A stretch of DNA of 64,000 nucleotides from Palaemon carinicauda (GCF_036898095.1 NC_090735.1:2241526-2305525), one strand, 5' to 3'. Positions 41,549 to 55,469 are shown, numbered from the stretch's first letter. Numbers and translations: made by a program. Notes: a model not told the origin generated them from the sequence alone.

Positions 41549-44365
41549 TGTATAATCTTTCCAAAGATATAAGTTTTGTTTACCTCATTTATTTTGCCAG
41601 TAGCTGTGTTATGATCAAATTGTTTAGATTAAGTTGGAAACTATATCAAGTCAAGAGTATTTTATGTTCAGGTAATATAAGTATCCCCAAATTATTTTTG
41701 TGAAGGTGGGTCTTCATTTTTGGTACCAAAAAGGTAGTTTTTTAAGTTTAGTTAAACTCTCAAAACAAAAACTACATAATCAGTTTTGTCATCATTGCTT
41801 CATTGTAAGCTGTCAATTTAGAGAAGGATGTAAATTTACTTTTATATTCTATTTTACTAATAAACAATACATTCCTGGTGTTTTCCTTCAATAGTTAATA
41901 TAGGAGCATTAGATATTTTTTGTTTACGCCGTAGTGAGAGTCGACTAATCTTGTGTATATTTCATCTAAAATTAATTGGAAAGTGTCCAGAATGATTTAG
42001 TGACAGTACCATATTTGAAAAATAAAGAAATGAAGGCATTTAGTACCCTTTATAGGTATAACAGCACTTTGATTTCTCTCGGTTGTCCAGTGTTTGTATA
42101 ATAAATGATGGCACCATTTTTTTTTATATTGTGCTTTCTGACATATGAGAAGTGTAGCCGAAGGCCTTTTTTTGTGGTGTGGGGGTGGGGGGTGGGGTTG
42201 GACTATCATTAGCCTGGGGACTAATGTAATGATGTAAAGGGTACTGTAATTTATATATACTGTACCTTATTGTTAAATTTTAAGTGCCTGTTAGATAGAG
42301 CCAGAATTACAGTATACCATTTCAGTGTTTTACTGTTTAATATGAAATGTATAGGTAATGGATTCATAGGCAGGTATTGCCAACCAGTTGCAGTTATGGC
42401 TTCATTCTTAGTATCATGATTATTACAGTTTAGTGTACAATATTTACCAGTAATTATCAAGTAGAGTTGGCTGGTGTAGAATGTTAGTTTTTAATTTTTA
42501 GAAAAACTTTGTAAAACTACTCTCAGTTTGAATATAATCTAGTTAAAAATTTATTCAGTTTTCATATTTCACATGGATGTCATTCAAGCGTGATTTATTT
42601 TTTAATAATTATATTTTGCTGCAAGCAGAGGCTTGCTTGATCTACTCGACATACTGTACTTACTGAATTTGCCTTACATACTCCATTGTATCATTATTAT
42701 TGACATTTATTATTATGAATTTCCATGACATTTAACTTGAGTACTTACTCTGGAAAACTATTTTGTATCCGTATATTCCTACCAATGAACTTCTCATTTA
42801 AAAGTTTTAGACAGTATCTCATTGCTGTATAGGGTCTTAATCAAAGCTTTTAGTCTAATTTGGAAATTATAGTATTTAAAAGAAAAAATGTTGCTCATAG
42901 GTATTTGGTCATTTTAACCTACTGCAAAATTTCCATAACTATAAAAGTTCTTTTGAATGTATGTCTTAGCAATTGTCTCTTTTTAAGCAAAGCTAAGAAT
43001 TCTTTTCTTGTTGAATATGAGTTTCAGCCATACGAATGGAAAGTTGCAAATTAGACTTACTGTATAGTACTTCCATTGAAATTTCACCAGAAACATGAAT
43101 ACTGTATATGCATACGTGTGTATGCACTCAAAGTTAGTGAGTAAGTTCAGGTGTATTTATATCTCGGTGTTCATCAAGGAGACAAAGTGGGACTTACAAA
43201 TGTGCAGTTTTAGTCATTCCTACAAGTCTTTACCATAGAATTAATGAAATACAATAGAGTTTTATGTACCCATTATTATGCTGAATAGGATTCTGTCCAA
43301 GAGATTTAAGATGAATTATAATAATGATTTTTACAAAATAAATGCTATTTAATTTTCCCTAATATGCCAATCATCCAAATATCCTGTCAGTCTTTGCACT
43401 GCAGATTTTTCGCAAAGTAATCTACATTTGCAGTGCTAATGATACATATATTATTGAATTAACCTGTGTGACAGATTATGTCAACCTCATGTAACCAAAG
43501 TTCATTCTTGCATATTTTTGTCAAGTTCTGTGAAACGGCGTAAAATGTATCCCTCATCATATTGATTTTCTAATTTTTTTTTTTCAATTGGGTTTGCTAG
43601 CAGCCATGTACTGTACTCTATGTGAAATTATTTCTCTATAGTCTATTTTTTATAATCTTACTTATTCGAGATCCCATTAAAATTGACAGCATTTAACAAT
43701 TTTGTAGTTCAAGTTTACCGTATGATTTTTAAACTAAGTGATATTTCATATCACACTGCTTACACAGTAATGGAATCTTTTTCAAAGCAGTGCTGTTACT
43801 ATATTTTTAATAGATTAATGTGCTGAAGAATTTTCATGGATTTTATAGATATTTGACACAGTATCATGTGTATGCATTTATCGTATTAGACCGAGATGAA
43901 CATATTTATTCATAAATGATATTTAACAGCTTAATCTAGTCTCAAGGGTAGTTCTATGTAGATGTAAACTTTAGTTTTGCATTCACCATAATTATTTTGC
44001 TGTAATGATGTGTCTGGTAACAATAGAATCCAATATGGTTGATAAATAGTTACTAATAGCTGCCCTTTGTGTACTGTGTGTACAAAATATTTATCTGATG
44101 TGTGTTAATTCTAATAATTTAAATTATTTTGCAATAGCTTTTATTGTAATTTCAATTTTCTGTAATACATGCCCCATTCTGTTTTTTTATAATGAATTGA
44201 TGGAGATTTTTTTTTTAGATTCCCCATAGATTTTTTCATGGAAATTTTCAAATACCCGAATGTTATTTTTTCATGTTTGCTAATTCAATACAGATTTTGG
44301 AAATGTAAGGGAATATTTAAAATCTTAGCATCTTGCAAGCGAGGGCCATCATCAGAGCAGCAACC
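41549..44365. other. 2.8 kb AT-rich DNA, nothing recognised
   Basis: No coding, RNA or repeat-family features I can support. A G-rich stretch (42178-42200) stands out only by composition. Confidence 0.5.
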
Positions 44366-44905
44366 TAAACTTAGGGGTTTTGACGAAGGCAAAACTTAAT
44401 TTTGGGGAAGTAACCACATCAATAAAACGTAAATACCATCAAACGTAATATCATAAACCCGGAGAAGAAGCGGAGGCAGGAATAACTCGTGATCGTATAA
44501 AACGGAAAACGGGAAAACTACCACTCCTTACTCGAGCTTAAGAAAGAAAACGAGAGAAAGGGTAACTCGTAACTGTAGTAACAGAAAACGAGCACTCTAT
44601 GCTCACGCTCTCATGGTTACATTATAAAGAACCAAATCACACAATAATATGATAAGAATAATGATAGAATTGTAATAACCAAGAACGAAGAATAACGACA
44701 ACGTAACAAATAAATATAAAGATATAGTCTAAAACGAGCACCTTCCTGGCCAGATCGTTATTCTTCGTTCGTCCAAATCACCGGCCGTCACAGGTCGACC
44801 CAGAAACTTAATTTTGGGGAGGTGCTGTGTGGTCTCCAATGGATTAAATTCTCTGTTCTAGCCTTAATACAGGAAAGGTTTAGCAGACCACTGCCACTGT
44901 AACCC
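44366..44905. mobile_element. possible DIRS-like terminal fragment
   Basis: GGGGTTTTGACGAAGGCAAAAC at 44370-44395 and CCAGAAACTTAATTTTGGGG at 44800-44820 resemble in layout the DIRS C end and ICR motif (TTTTGACGTAGG ... TTTCTGGGC). AACGAAGAATAACGACAA (44683-44702) and its inverted partner GATCGTTATTCTTCGTTCG (44754-44774) form an inverted repeat. No coding sequence. Weak evidence. Confidence 0.3.
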
Positions 44906-45979
44906 CCCCACCCCGAAAAGCTTAACTCGGATTAATGCTATAACTAAATTCTTGAGAATCTCCTTATTTACATATTACATTTTTTCCAGTTCTTTTGTTG
45001 CTCGAGCATTGACAACAAAATAATATTGATTTTGCCCTTGATTGCACATAGAACATTTAAGGGTTTGAGTTTAGTCAGTCTTATCACCTGTGTAATGTGA
45101 TTATTTGGTTTTGTCAAGTTATAGTCTCATTACAGTACAAATCTTGGCTCCCAATGCTGGCTTTAGTCTCTTTTGGTCAAGTACTGAACAATCCGTGGGG
45201 TTTCTCTAGAAATGAAGTTACCGTTATGTCTTTCTTGTACTTGTAATTTAGACCTCTGAGAAATATCTAAATTGTGGTAGACCTTTCTGGGAAATAGCTA
45301 CAATATTCAAAATATAAATTTTATGGAAGGTATTAAGTAGTCTACATTTTTCTTGTTCAACTCACTATCCGTGGCTTGTCATGTGGAAAGGCTCTCGTCG
45401 TTTTCAAATAGTTTCAAGTCTATAGGTTGAATCAATCTGGAGGGTAACAAAATGAAAGATTGATATTTACCTGACTGGATCATTCTCTAGGTGATTCAAT
45501 ACAATTTGTTCTTGTACTGCTTTCCATAATTTTAATCCAAGTCTCACTTTTGCACTTTCTCAAGTTTTTTTATTCATATCCCTTCATATGTACTGTATAG
45601 GAGTTTTGGATCAATAAGAATTATTCTACATACAGTACAGTATATGTGTTTCAGGGGTCAAGTTACTTTAATCCTTAATGGAAATTTTTTTTGTAGCTTT
45701 GAATATCTTATAAATTCACCTAGATTGGTGTAGGCTTCATTGCTTCGATCTGTAATAGCTTGTTTCAATCATTCTTAAGCTAAACTTTTGTTCCCGAAGG
45801 TAATCAAGGAAAGCTTATAGCAAATAAGAATTTTAGAAGTGTATTGTCGAAAGGTTCTTTCTAATTGCATGAGAGGCAAAATATGGTATTGTAGTTGTAT
45901 TTTATGACTGGTATCATGGTTAGAATAATGCTCCACCTACCATTTTTATGCTACTTTAGGGCAACTTTTTCATACTGTA
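44906..45979. other. AT-rich DNA, nothing recognised
   Basis: No feature supported. Confidence 0.5.
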
Positions 45980-46168
45980 TATTTAGCTGGGCTCTACAAG
46001 GCACTAGAAGAGTTGGAAGACCCAGGACAACATGGCTGAGTACTCTGAAGCTTGAAGTAGGAGATGATGAATGGAGAAGTATTGAATTAAAAGCTCAAGA
46101 TAGAGACGACTGGCGAAATCTAACTGAGGCCCTTTGCGTCAATAGGCGTAGGAGGAGATGATGATGAT
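45980..46168 (+). mobile_element. non-LTR retrotransposon 3' end with (GAT)n tail, copy 1
   Basis: Encodes the final residues of a reverse-transcriptase polyprotein (TRRVGRPRTTWLSTLKLEV, DRDDWRNLTEALCVNRRRRR), stops at TGA and ends in GATGATGATGAT. The RRVGRPRTTW and D-R-x-x-W-R pattern is usual at the end of such elements. A shorter copy of the same end lies at 57946-57990. Confidence 0.75.
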
Positions 46169-47825
46169 CTTCAAATATCTTTATAGTTATTAGTAATAAA
46201 TTTTTCTAAGTGTTATTATTAAGCCTTGATAGCTTACAGAATTTTATCAGTCATATTCCTCCAAAGAAGGCTCAATATCTGAGGTTTTGACTTTACAGAG
46301 GGTTGAATAGCATGCATGAAGTTAGACTGGTTCACTTTTCTTTAACAGATTTTTTTTTTCATGATGAAAGGTAAACTTAACTTCATTTCTAGCTGTATCA
46401 GAAAATGAAATGAGCCAATTCTTTTTAGGATGCAGATTTACACAGGACTGACCAAATCTATTATTTACTCAAGTAACTGGGAGACTAGGGTAGCTCGTAC
46501 GACAGTAGTCGAGAAAACTGTATCTCAACATACAGGATATATCTGTTAAGAATCAAAAGTATGATTTTACCTCTAAGTTGAATGAAAGATGTCTGGTTTT
46601 CGGGCATCCTGATTCAACTCACATTAGTTTTAAAATATTTGTTCTCCAAACTGTGTCCTGATAAACTCAGATTATGGAAGTTGATATCAGTGGTTTTTTA
46701 AACAATGGGTTGTACTACATTCCAGATATCAAATTACGTTCAATGGTTCATAGACTAATTTTAGTATTTTCTATAAGAAGAGTTATTAACATATGAAGTC
46801 CCATAATTTTCAGTAATTAATTTTCATTATACAACATATTTTTTCTTTTGTATCAATAAAAAAAAAAACTTCTAACTGATGAATAATTTTATACACTGAT
46901 GAAAAATGCGGATACCTGATGGGAATTAGACAATTATCCTTTCATTAATATATTATAACTGCAATTATAGTGATTAGCTTTCAGTCCAGAAATGCTCTAT
47001 GGTAAAAAAAGATTTAGGGCAATTTATATAAAAGACTTCTGTATTATAAAAATACCGGTAAATAGCTTGGGAGATTATTCTAGCTTTTTAATGTTTTGAA
47101 TGCATGCGTCTGGAAGATAATGCAGACTTGGACCAAAATTTATCAAGTTAACATTTGTTTTGTTTTTTTGTGAAAGTTTACGTTAATATCTTGTGTGTAT
47201 TAAATCGGTAATTATTGAATGCTATATACAATTAATGGAAGAGAATACTGGTTGACTACGCTGTGAAGCAGAATTATCTCTCGATCTCCCCTAAGCTTTT
47301 CTGTTTGGATTCTATATTCACTGCATCATCATTACAACAGAAGGAATTAAGGCTTGTGAAAAACTATAGTTTGGATGCTTTGAATCAATGAAAATGTCTT
47401 AAAGATAAAATATTTCTAGGAAATAATAAATGAAAGCTGTAACTTTAAGAAAACAATAAATATATGTTGCTATTTCAGTTCTTATTTACCAAATACAGTT
47501 TAGAGATTTAATTTTTTGAAGAAAAATGGTAGATATTTTGAAGATGTATCACTCAAGATTGTTAAAAATGCCTTATGTAGAGGACAAGAACACACAGATA
47601 CATATGCATCAGTAAAGAGCTACCTTAAAGACCTTTGTAAGGTGGCTATGACTGTCTTCCCCAGAATGGCAATTATGGATGTTCATAAAGTAGTGTTGTA
47701 GGTTATTCAGCACTGAGGAAGGCCAAGGAGTTGTAGATGTCTCTTCAAGGGAAAAGACGCAATGAACTTTTAAATGTATTAGAATATTTGGTACATATTA
47801 ATAAAAATGATGTCTGATGTCTCAC
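46169..47825. other. AT-rich DNA, nothing recognised
   Basis: No feature supported. The small open frame at 47516-47701 has no recognisable similarity or splice context. Confidence 0.5.
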
Positions 47826-48014
47826 AGGATTATAATACAGGAGAGGCGGTTCCCAGCCCCCTCGTTCCGGCTCTTTTAGTTGCCTCTTATGACACACAGG
47901 GATACGTTGGCGCGATTCTAATTGTTTTTATGACCCCGCGGTCACAGGTCGGCTAACCCCCAAAATTGGGGGAAGTGCCTTGGTATATGTATGTATGTAT
48001 GTGTATGTATGTAT
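47826..48014 (+). mobile_element. (TATG)n-tailed non-LTR 3' end, copy 4, with unrelated upstream part
   Basis: The last ~75 bp carry GGCTAACCCCCAAAATTGGG, GTGCCTTGGTATATGTATG and a TATG tail as in the other copies. The upstream ~115 bp (CAGCCCCCTCGTTCCGGCTC, CACACAGGGATACGTTGGCG) is not the 3' UTR of copies 1-3, so this is a variant subfamily or a chimera sharing only the terminal hairpin and tail. Confidence 0.65.
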
Positions 48015-49600
48015 TAATAAAAATTATAAGTTTCATTTATTAATGTTCCAACGGAAATGTGGATATTATGGCTACTTTATTCAGATACACTAGATTTCAA
48101 GCTTGAGAAGATTCATCATGAAAATTAACTTTTATTACCAGCTATTTTCAAATTAAAAGAAAGCATTTAGAACTGAAACCATGTGTGTGTGGTATAAAAA
48201 ATGATCCGATTCTGAAAATATTGTATAAAATGTTAAACAGTCTTTTAAAACTACAAGTCAGCTAAGATATTTTAGAAATCAATGATTGTAATTTATATAA
48301 TAGCATTATAAAGGAACTAGTACAATAAACTTATAATCTTGCTACTGATGATGATTTAGATTGCCTTGCTATTGATAAATAGCAAGCACAGGCTCTTGCA
48401 CTAAGGCAGTTATGGCTGTGAAAGAGAGATATACAGACAAAGGACGGACATGGTGATGATGGGATTACAGTAGCAAGATGACCGGGGCAGGAGTCTGAAG
48501 TGCGGACGAGGCGCTGCAAAGCAGACACAGTCGACCAAACCCGGTTGAATCATCTTCGGTCCTTGAGAAATTTGATCTTTTCTTATTGAAGCCCGATAAG
48601 GGAATATATCTTGCTACTATTAGGTTCAGAAATGAATAAAAACCATCTGCCTTTAATAATACTAGGAGAATGACTTCAGTGAAGTTGGAAAGTACATTAA
48701 ACACTTGAAGAGGTAGTTATATATACTGTACCAGCAAGTGGCAGGGAAGCCCAGTAAACCTGTAACTCGTCATAATCTATTCAATCGTAGAAATAAAATG
48801 GAAATACAGTATGAACCAAACAAAATCCTCTCTCTGTTAACAAGTGCTTGTCAAATAATTTGATTTTCCTTCTGCCTAATGACTGAACGGCCTCATGACA
48901 ATAAGCCTATAGTAGAGTCTGATAGGACATTCTAAAAAAAGATTTTGATCCTAATCACCGAGTAGGCCTACATCTGTAATTCTATATCACCAGGAAAGGG
49001 ATTTATAACCTATGTCAATAGCTTCTTTAGGTGACATGCACTGTATTAGGTTAGGCGAGATTAGGATAAGTTAGGGAATTCAATATTAAAGAATGAACAT
49101 TTTACTGCACAAGTTGGCCTATTCAACAATTAGTTTTGCTGATACTGTTTTGATTTTTTAACAGTTCAATAATACCCAGGTCTATACATAACCTAAACAT
49201 TGCTATATACTATGTATTCTTTGTTTGGACTTTTGATCAAAGGTAGTTTTTGTTATAAAATCATTAAATATGAATTCAAAATTCTCATCTCATAAAATAT
49301 TCAAAAAGATAATGATAATAGGCTATGATAGAAACAATGATTATAATAAAACTATGCAATATGAGTTTTTCACTCCCAAAACAAAAGAAAAGTGTGATTA
49401 CTAAAGGAAACGTGTATAATTGATAAACATATGAATGATATCTAAAAGACATAAGAAATGAGAAAATATTCTTCACAAGCTACCTAAATATCATCGTTAT
49501 ACATATAAAAATGATTGAGGATAAAAGAACCATTAGCTAGAGTGTTTAAATGAATTAAATATATATATTTCCCCCCACCATAAACAGTAGCTCAAATCTA
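48015..49600. other. AT-rich DNA, nothing recognised
   Basis: No supported gene. A 48330-48560 stretch with balanced composition may be a dispersed repeat, but I see no second copy here. Confidence 0.45.
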
Positions 49601-49773
49601 TCTACTGTCTCTCCCTTAGCTGGAGCGTTTAGCCAAAATGCCTGTTTAAATGCAACTGGTTTGCCAACAGCAGCCCATAAGACAGAGGAACCCTCTCGCT
49701 TTATTCATTTTAGCGGGAAATATCTGTTATCTCATTGGCTAATTCTTTCTCAGCTCTGATTGGTGGATGTATG

Positions 49774-49781
49774 TGACGTCA
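49774..49781. promoter_or_regulatory. perfect CRE palindrome TGACGTCA (first of nine)
   Basis: Further perfect copies at 49973-49980, 50066-50073, 50274-50281, 50827-50834, 51182-51189, 51624-51631, 52800-52807 and 53872-53879. In A arms the site lies 9-12 bp inside the second ATTGG box. CREB/ATF proteins bind this motif and NF-Y binds CCAAT. Regulatory use here is inference. Confidence 0.5.
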
Positions 49782-50111
49782 TACAATGGTATACCAGAGG
49801 GAAGAAAACTCCTTTAGCTAGAGCGTTTGGCCAAAATGCCTCGCTTAAACGCAACTAGTTCGTCAACAGCAGCCCATAAGTTAAAGGAACCCTCGCGCCT
49901 TATGCATTTACGCGGGAACTATCTGTTACCCCATTGGCTGATTCTTTATCAGCTCTGATTGGTGGATGTATGTGACGTCATACAATCGTATTTTATGCAT
50001 TTTAGCGGGAAATAACTGTCGTCTCATTGGCTGAATCTTTCTCGGCTCTGATTGGTGGACGTATATGACGTCATACAATGGTATAACAGAGGAAAGAAAA
50101 AGAAAAAAACT

Positions 50112-50300
50112 CCTTTAGCTAGAGCGTTTGGCCAAAATGCCTTGCTTAAATTTAACTAGTTCGTCAACAGCGACCCATAAGTGAGAGGAACTCTCTCGCC
50201 TTATGCATTTTAGCGGGAAATATCTGTTATCTCATTGGCTAATTCTTTCTCAGCTCTGATTGGTGGTTGTGTGTGACGTCATACAATCGTATTTTTGTGA
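50112..50300 (+). repeat. A arm of the CCAAT/CRE array (best-preserved example)
   Basis: Order: TAGCTAGAGCGTTTGGCC, CCCATAAG, AGCGGGAAATATCTG, CATTGGCTAATTC, CTGATTGGTGG, TGACGTCATACAAT. Its reverse complement aligns with the B arm at 50500-50680. Confidence 0.8.
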
Positions 50301-50499
50301 ATGAATTTAACTGCTAAGAAGTAAAAAACCTATACTTATTTTAGATAAATTGCGACAAAAAATAGTAATCCTTATGGAAACACGCTAAGAATTACTATTA
50401 TTATATTGATAAATTAATATTAAATCTTATTAACGGCTACAAGTTAAATAAATACCTTATATTCGAAAGAATTCTTGACTGTTTTATGGCTACGACGAT

Positions 50500-50680
50500 A
50501 GATGTGCGTGTGTGCGTCTGTTAAGCTATAGTAAGCGAAGGCAACTACCAATCACAGATGAGGAACTTATAGCCAATCAGAGGACTGGAATATTACATCA
50601 TGAGAGAGTAATGCAGACTTATGAGTTGCTGTTTGAAAAACCTACCCGAATTTCCATTCAACGCTCTGTGAGGAAGGGAG
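50500..50680 (+). repeat. B arm of the CCAAT/CRE array (inverted partner)
   Basis: Order: GGCAACTACCAATCACAG, GCCAATCAGAGGACTGG, CTTATGAGTTGCTGTTTG, CAACGCTCTG. It is about 200 bp from the A arm at 50112, making a long imperfect inverted repeat. The open frame across 50512-50709 is not considered a gene. Confidence 0.78.
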
Positions 50681-51326
50681 CTGAAGATTTTTATTTTCTA
50701 AATAAATGAATTAGAAATATATTTTCCTCAAAATATATAAGAAAAAGTCCTTTATAAGATACTATTATAACATACATCATTGGAGGGATAATTTCTGATT
50801 GAATATTGAAAAAAAATACGTCTCTGTGACGTCATTACGATATGATAAATATTGCTGCTTACTAAACCTGCTCTTTGCTTGCTTGGTCTTAGTGAGGTAT
50901 TGAGTAACACGTAATAAATATTATCATTAAATAGTGGCGAAACTGCATGACTTTAGTGCTATTTTGTTACATTACAAAGTAATTATCTTTATTAAGAAAT
51001 ACGTCCATGAAACGGTTAAATAGATAAATTACATCTTAAAAATACAAGATTTATTAGATGTATCCTAAATATGATTTGTTCGCCAACAGCAGAGGAACCC
51101 TTTCGCCTTATGCAATTTTAGCGGGAACTATCTGTTGTTTCATTGGCTGATTCGTTCTCTGCTGTGATTGGTGGTTATAAGTGACGTCATAAATTATATT
51201 TTCCTAATGAATTGAACCGGGTAAAGGCTAAATTTATGACAGCAATTTAATTTATATGGAAATAAATGTAATTTTTTTTAGTAATATCGTGATAAATAAT
51301 GACTTGTTGTGTTATAAGTACGATGA

Positions 51327-51329
<3 letters not shown>

Positions 51330-51372
<43 letters not shown>
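51330..51372. repeat. (GT)n microsatellite
   Basis: About 21 GT units at the position where other array units have GTGCGTGTGTGCG, so it is an expansion of a shared motif. Confidence 0.95.
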
Positions 51373-51376
<4 letters not shown>

Positions 51377-52848
51377 TCTGTTAAGCTGTAGTAGGCGCAG
51401 GCAACTACCAATCACAGTTGATGAAGTTATAGCCAATCGGAGGACTGGAATATCACCCCACGAGAGAGTTCCAGGGTCTCATATGCCCGAATTTCCCCTA
51501 AATTGCGTTCAAACGTTCTGTATAGAGGTAGTCACTCCGTTATAAGATAGTTTAATAGCATATTTTATTAGAGGCATAGTCTCTCATTACTAAATCATTA
51601 ATTTCACAAGAAATACGTCTTTGTGACGTCATGAAGAGTAAGATGAAATTTACAGGTTATCTTTGCTGTTTGGTGGTTTGAGTGAAATACTATATTATAT
51701 TAAAGTAAGTACGCAACATTAATTCGTATTCTGTTTAATTTCAATCACAATGTAATTGAACAAATGATTACCAAATCATATAATTAATATATCGTCATAA
51801 ATAGTAGGAGTTAAAACATATTTTAGACTAAAAATATTGCAATTTATTTGGAAACATATTCAAAGCATGTTTTTTATACTTATAATATATAAAAAAGAAT
51901 AAGAAATGGGAAGAAAAACTTGAAACGACGAAAATATTTCGTGTGAATGTGATTCGTTCGCCAACACAGCCCATAAATCAGAGGAACCCTCTCGCCTTAT
52001 GCAATTTTAGCGGGAAATATCTGGAGCGCCATTGGCTGATTCATCCTATGCTGTGATTGGCGATTACCTGTGATGTCATGAATGAATTTAACTGGGCAGT
52101 GGTGACATATACTTATTGCAGATAAATTATGGCTTAGAAACTACAAATTTCATGGAGATAAACTTAGAATGATTACTGAATTAGTAATAGATAAATAATA
52201 GTTCTTGTTGAACGGCATAGGTTAAATAATTGTCATATTCGAAGGAGTACTTGACTGTGCCCTGACTACGATGTTAGATGTGCGTGTGTTTGTTTGTTAA
52301 GCTGTAGTAAGAGAAGGCAACTGCCAATCACAGCTGAGGAACACATACCCAATCAGAGGACTTGAATAGTACGTCATAATAGAGTAAAGGCGACTTATGA
52401 CTGTTTGAGAAACCTACCCGAATTTCAACGCACTAGGATGGAGTTAAAGATTGTTCATTTTTAAACGCATTAGAGATATAACACGTTTTTATTAGAGAGA
52501 TGATTTATGATTACCAAATCATCCATATGGAAGGAATTCGTCTCTGTGAGCGAAGGCAACTACCAATCACGGTTGAGGAAGTATTAGCCAATCAGAGGAC
52601 TGGAATATCACACCATAGGGGATTTCCAGAATTGTCTGAGTTGATGTTTCGAGAAACCTGCCCGAATTTCCATTAAAATTGCTTTCAAACGGTCTATATA
52701 TCTAGTCAGACCGTTATAAAATGGGTTGATAACATATTTTATTAGAGGCATTGATTCTCATTACTGAACCATTAATTTTAATAAGCAAATACGTCTTTGT
52801 GACGTCATCATGAGTAGGATGAAGTTTACAGCTTGTCTTTGCTATAGG

Positions 52849-53516
52849 TAGTAGGTTGGCCAGGGCACCAGCCGCCCGTTGAGATACTACCGCTAGAGAG
52901 AGGGGGTCCTTTGACTGGCCAGACAGTACCATATTGGATCCTTCTCTCTGGTTACGGTTCTTTCCCTTTGCCTACACAGACAACGAATAGTCTGGCCTAT
53001 TCTTTACAGATTCTCCTCTGTCCTCATACACCTGACAACACTGAGATTACTAAACAATTCTTCTTCAACCTAGGGGTTAACTACGGCAATGTAATTGTTC
53101 AGTGGCTACTTTCCTCTTGGTAAGGGTAGACGAGACTCTTTAGCTATGGTAAGCAGCTCTTCTAGGAGAAGGACACTCCTAAATCGAACCATTGTTCTCT
53201 AGTCTTGGGTAGTGCTATAGCCTCTGTACCATGGCCTTCCACTGTCTTGGGTTAGAGTTCTCTTGCTTGAGGGTACACTCAGGCACACTGTTGTATCTAG
53301 TTTCTCTTTCTCTTGTTTTGTTGAAGTTTTTATTGTTTATATAGGAAATATTTATTTAAATGTTGTTACTATTCTTAAAATATTTTATTTTTCCTTGTTT
53401 CCTTTCCTCACTGAGCTATTTTCCCTGTTGGGGCCCCTGGGCTTATAGCATCCTGCTTTTCCAACTAGGGTTGTAGCTTAGCATTTAATAATAATAATAA
53501 TAATAATAATTATTAT
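52849..53516 (+). mobile_element. (TAA)n-tailed non-LTR 3' end inserted in the array
   Basis: A longer 3' UTR copy (from about GGTAGTAGGTTGGCCAGGGC) ending TTTCCTCACTGAGCTATTTT, AACTAGGGTTGTAGCTTAGC and a TAA/TTA tail. It splits an array linker: TGTCTTTGCT before it and ACTGGTTTGAGTGAAAT after it are contiguous in the unit at 51660. The insertion is therefore younger than the array expansion. Confidence 0.85.
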
Positions 53517-54271
53517 TTACTGGTTTGAGTGAAATATTATATCGAGCTTTCTTTATTGAAGTAAGTACATAACTTTAATTTGTATTTTGTTACATTTCAA
53601 GCATAATGTAATTGAATAAATGATTACCAAATCATAGTATATATCGTAGGGGTTACTGCATACTTCAGACTGCAAATTCAAAATAATCATTATGTAATAA
53701 AAAAAAGCCCTTTAACTAGAGCGTTTAAACAAACTTGCATGTGAATTTGATTTGTTCGTCAACAGCAGCCTATAATTGAGAGGAACCCCTCTCACTTGAT
53801 GCACTCTTTAGCGGGAAATATCTGTTGTTTCATTGGCTGATTTGTTCTCTGCTGTGATTGGTGGCTGTAAGTGACGTCATACAATTTTGTTTTATGAATG
53901 AATTCCACTGGAAAGAGCTAAAATACTAATACTTATTGTAAATAAATTTAGATTTAGAAATTACATTTCATATGAAAAGTAGCTTAAATTATTATTAGTT
54001 TTATAATAGAATAAATAATGGATCTTGTTCAAATGCGTAAGCTAAGTAAATACGTAACTTTCGAAGGAATAACTAACTCAGTTTTGGTAACGATGTTAGA
54101 TGTGTATGTGTGAGTTTGTCAACAAAGGCAATAACCAATCACAGCTGAGGAGACACAGCCAATCAGAAGACTGGAATATCCCGCCAAGAGAGAGTTCTCG
54201 GGACTTATGAGTTGCTGTTGGGAAAACTTGCCCGAATTTCCATGAAATTGCTTTGAAATTCTTTAGTTATT

Positions 54272-54293
54272 GGGGGGGGGGGGGGGGGGGGGG
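54272..54293. repeat. poly(G) run of 22
   Basis: 22 consecutive G within the B-arm end region. It is a G-quadruplex-capable tract and may be length-unstable in reads. Confidence 0.95.
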
Positions 54294-54338
54294 TTTGAAA
54301 TTGTTTAGTTTTTAACGGAATTAGAGACCTATTTTATT

Positions 54339-54450
<112 letters not shown>

Positions 54451-54612
54451 TCCCTTATGAGATGCTTTAATAACATTTTATCAAAGGATACATTCTAATA
54501 ACTGAATAATTATTTTTATTAGAAAAAGTACGTCTTCGGGACGTCATATGAGTTAGGATGAGCTTTTAAAGCTTGTCTAAATGACTGATTAATTCTGTTT
54601 GCTGGCTCTTTG

Positions 54613-54772
54613 TGAGGGTAGAACAGACTCTTTAGCTATGGTAAGCAGTTCTTCTAGGAGGACACTCCAAAATCAAACCATTTTTCTCTAATCTGGGATA
54701 GTGCCATAGCCTATGCACCATAGTCTTCCACTGTCTTGGGTTAGAGTTCTCTTGCTTGAGGGTACACTCGGT
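54613..54772 (+). mobile_element. internal 3' UTR fragment of the (TAA)n-tailed non-LTR family, tail missing
   Basis: Matches 53125-53280 (CTCTTTAGCTATGGTAAGCA, CACTGTCTTGGGTTAGAGTT, CTTGAGGGTACACTC) but lacks the downstream 3' end and TAA tail. It interrupts another array linker. Confidence 0.75.
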
Positions 54773-55469
54773 AATGAGTAAGACGTGACTAACATTCAAC
54801 ATTCAAATAAATCCTATTATTCTATCAAGCTTTATATAGTGAAAGAACTACAAATACATGACTGTAATTCGTATTTTGTTACATTTCAAATATAATGTAA
54901 TTTATTATAAGGAATAATTGAGCTGAAGTTTTTTTTTTTCTTTTTGAAGGAATTTCTTAATTTTTTTATCAATATATAAAGGCAGCCCTTTATAAGATGA
55001 TTTTTATAACATTTTCTATCAGAAGAATAAATTCTGATTACCAAATAATTAATTTTTTATTGAATGATACGTTTTTAGGACGTAATAAGGAGTAGGATGA
55101 ACTTTATAGTTTGTCTAAATGACTGATTAATTCTGTTCGCTGGTTTGAAAGAGATATTGAGTAACACGTAGTTAATATGTAATATTCAAATAGTTAATAT
55201 CATTACATCGAGCTTAGATAGTGAAGGAACTGCATGACAGTAATTCGTATTTTGTGGCATTTAGAGTATGATGTAATTATTCAAAGGAATAATAAAAACG
55301 TTTTTGGCCACATTATGATAGTCAATGTAATAGTAAATATATGTTTCTTTGGTATAACATTAAACAAGTTTTAATTTTTTTTATAAAGATCAAACCATCA
55401 TTATCTGCGTGATGAGTCAAGTTGTAGCCTATAACATGAATATATATAAGAAATGATAAGTATAATCTT

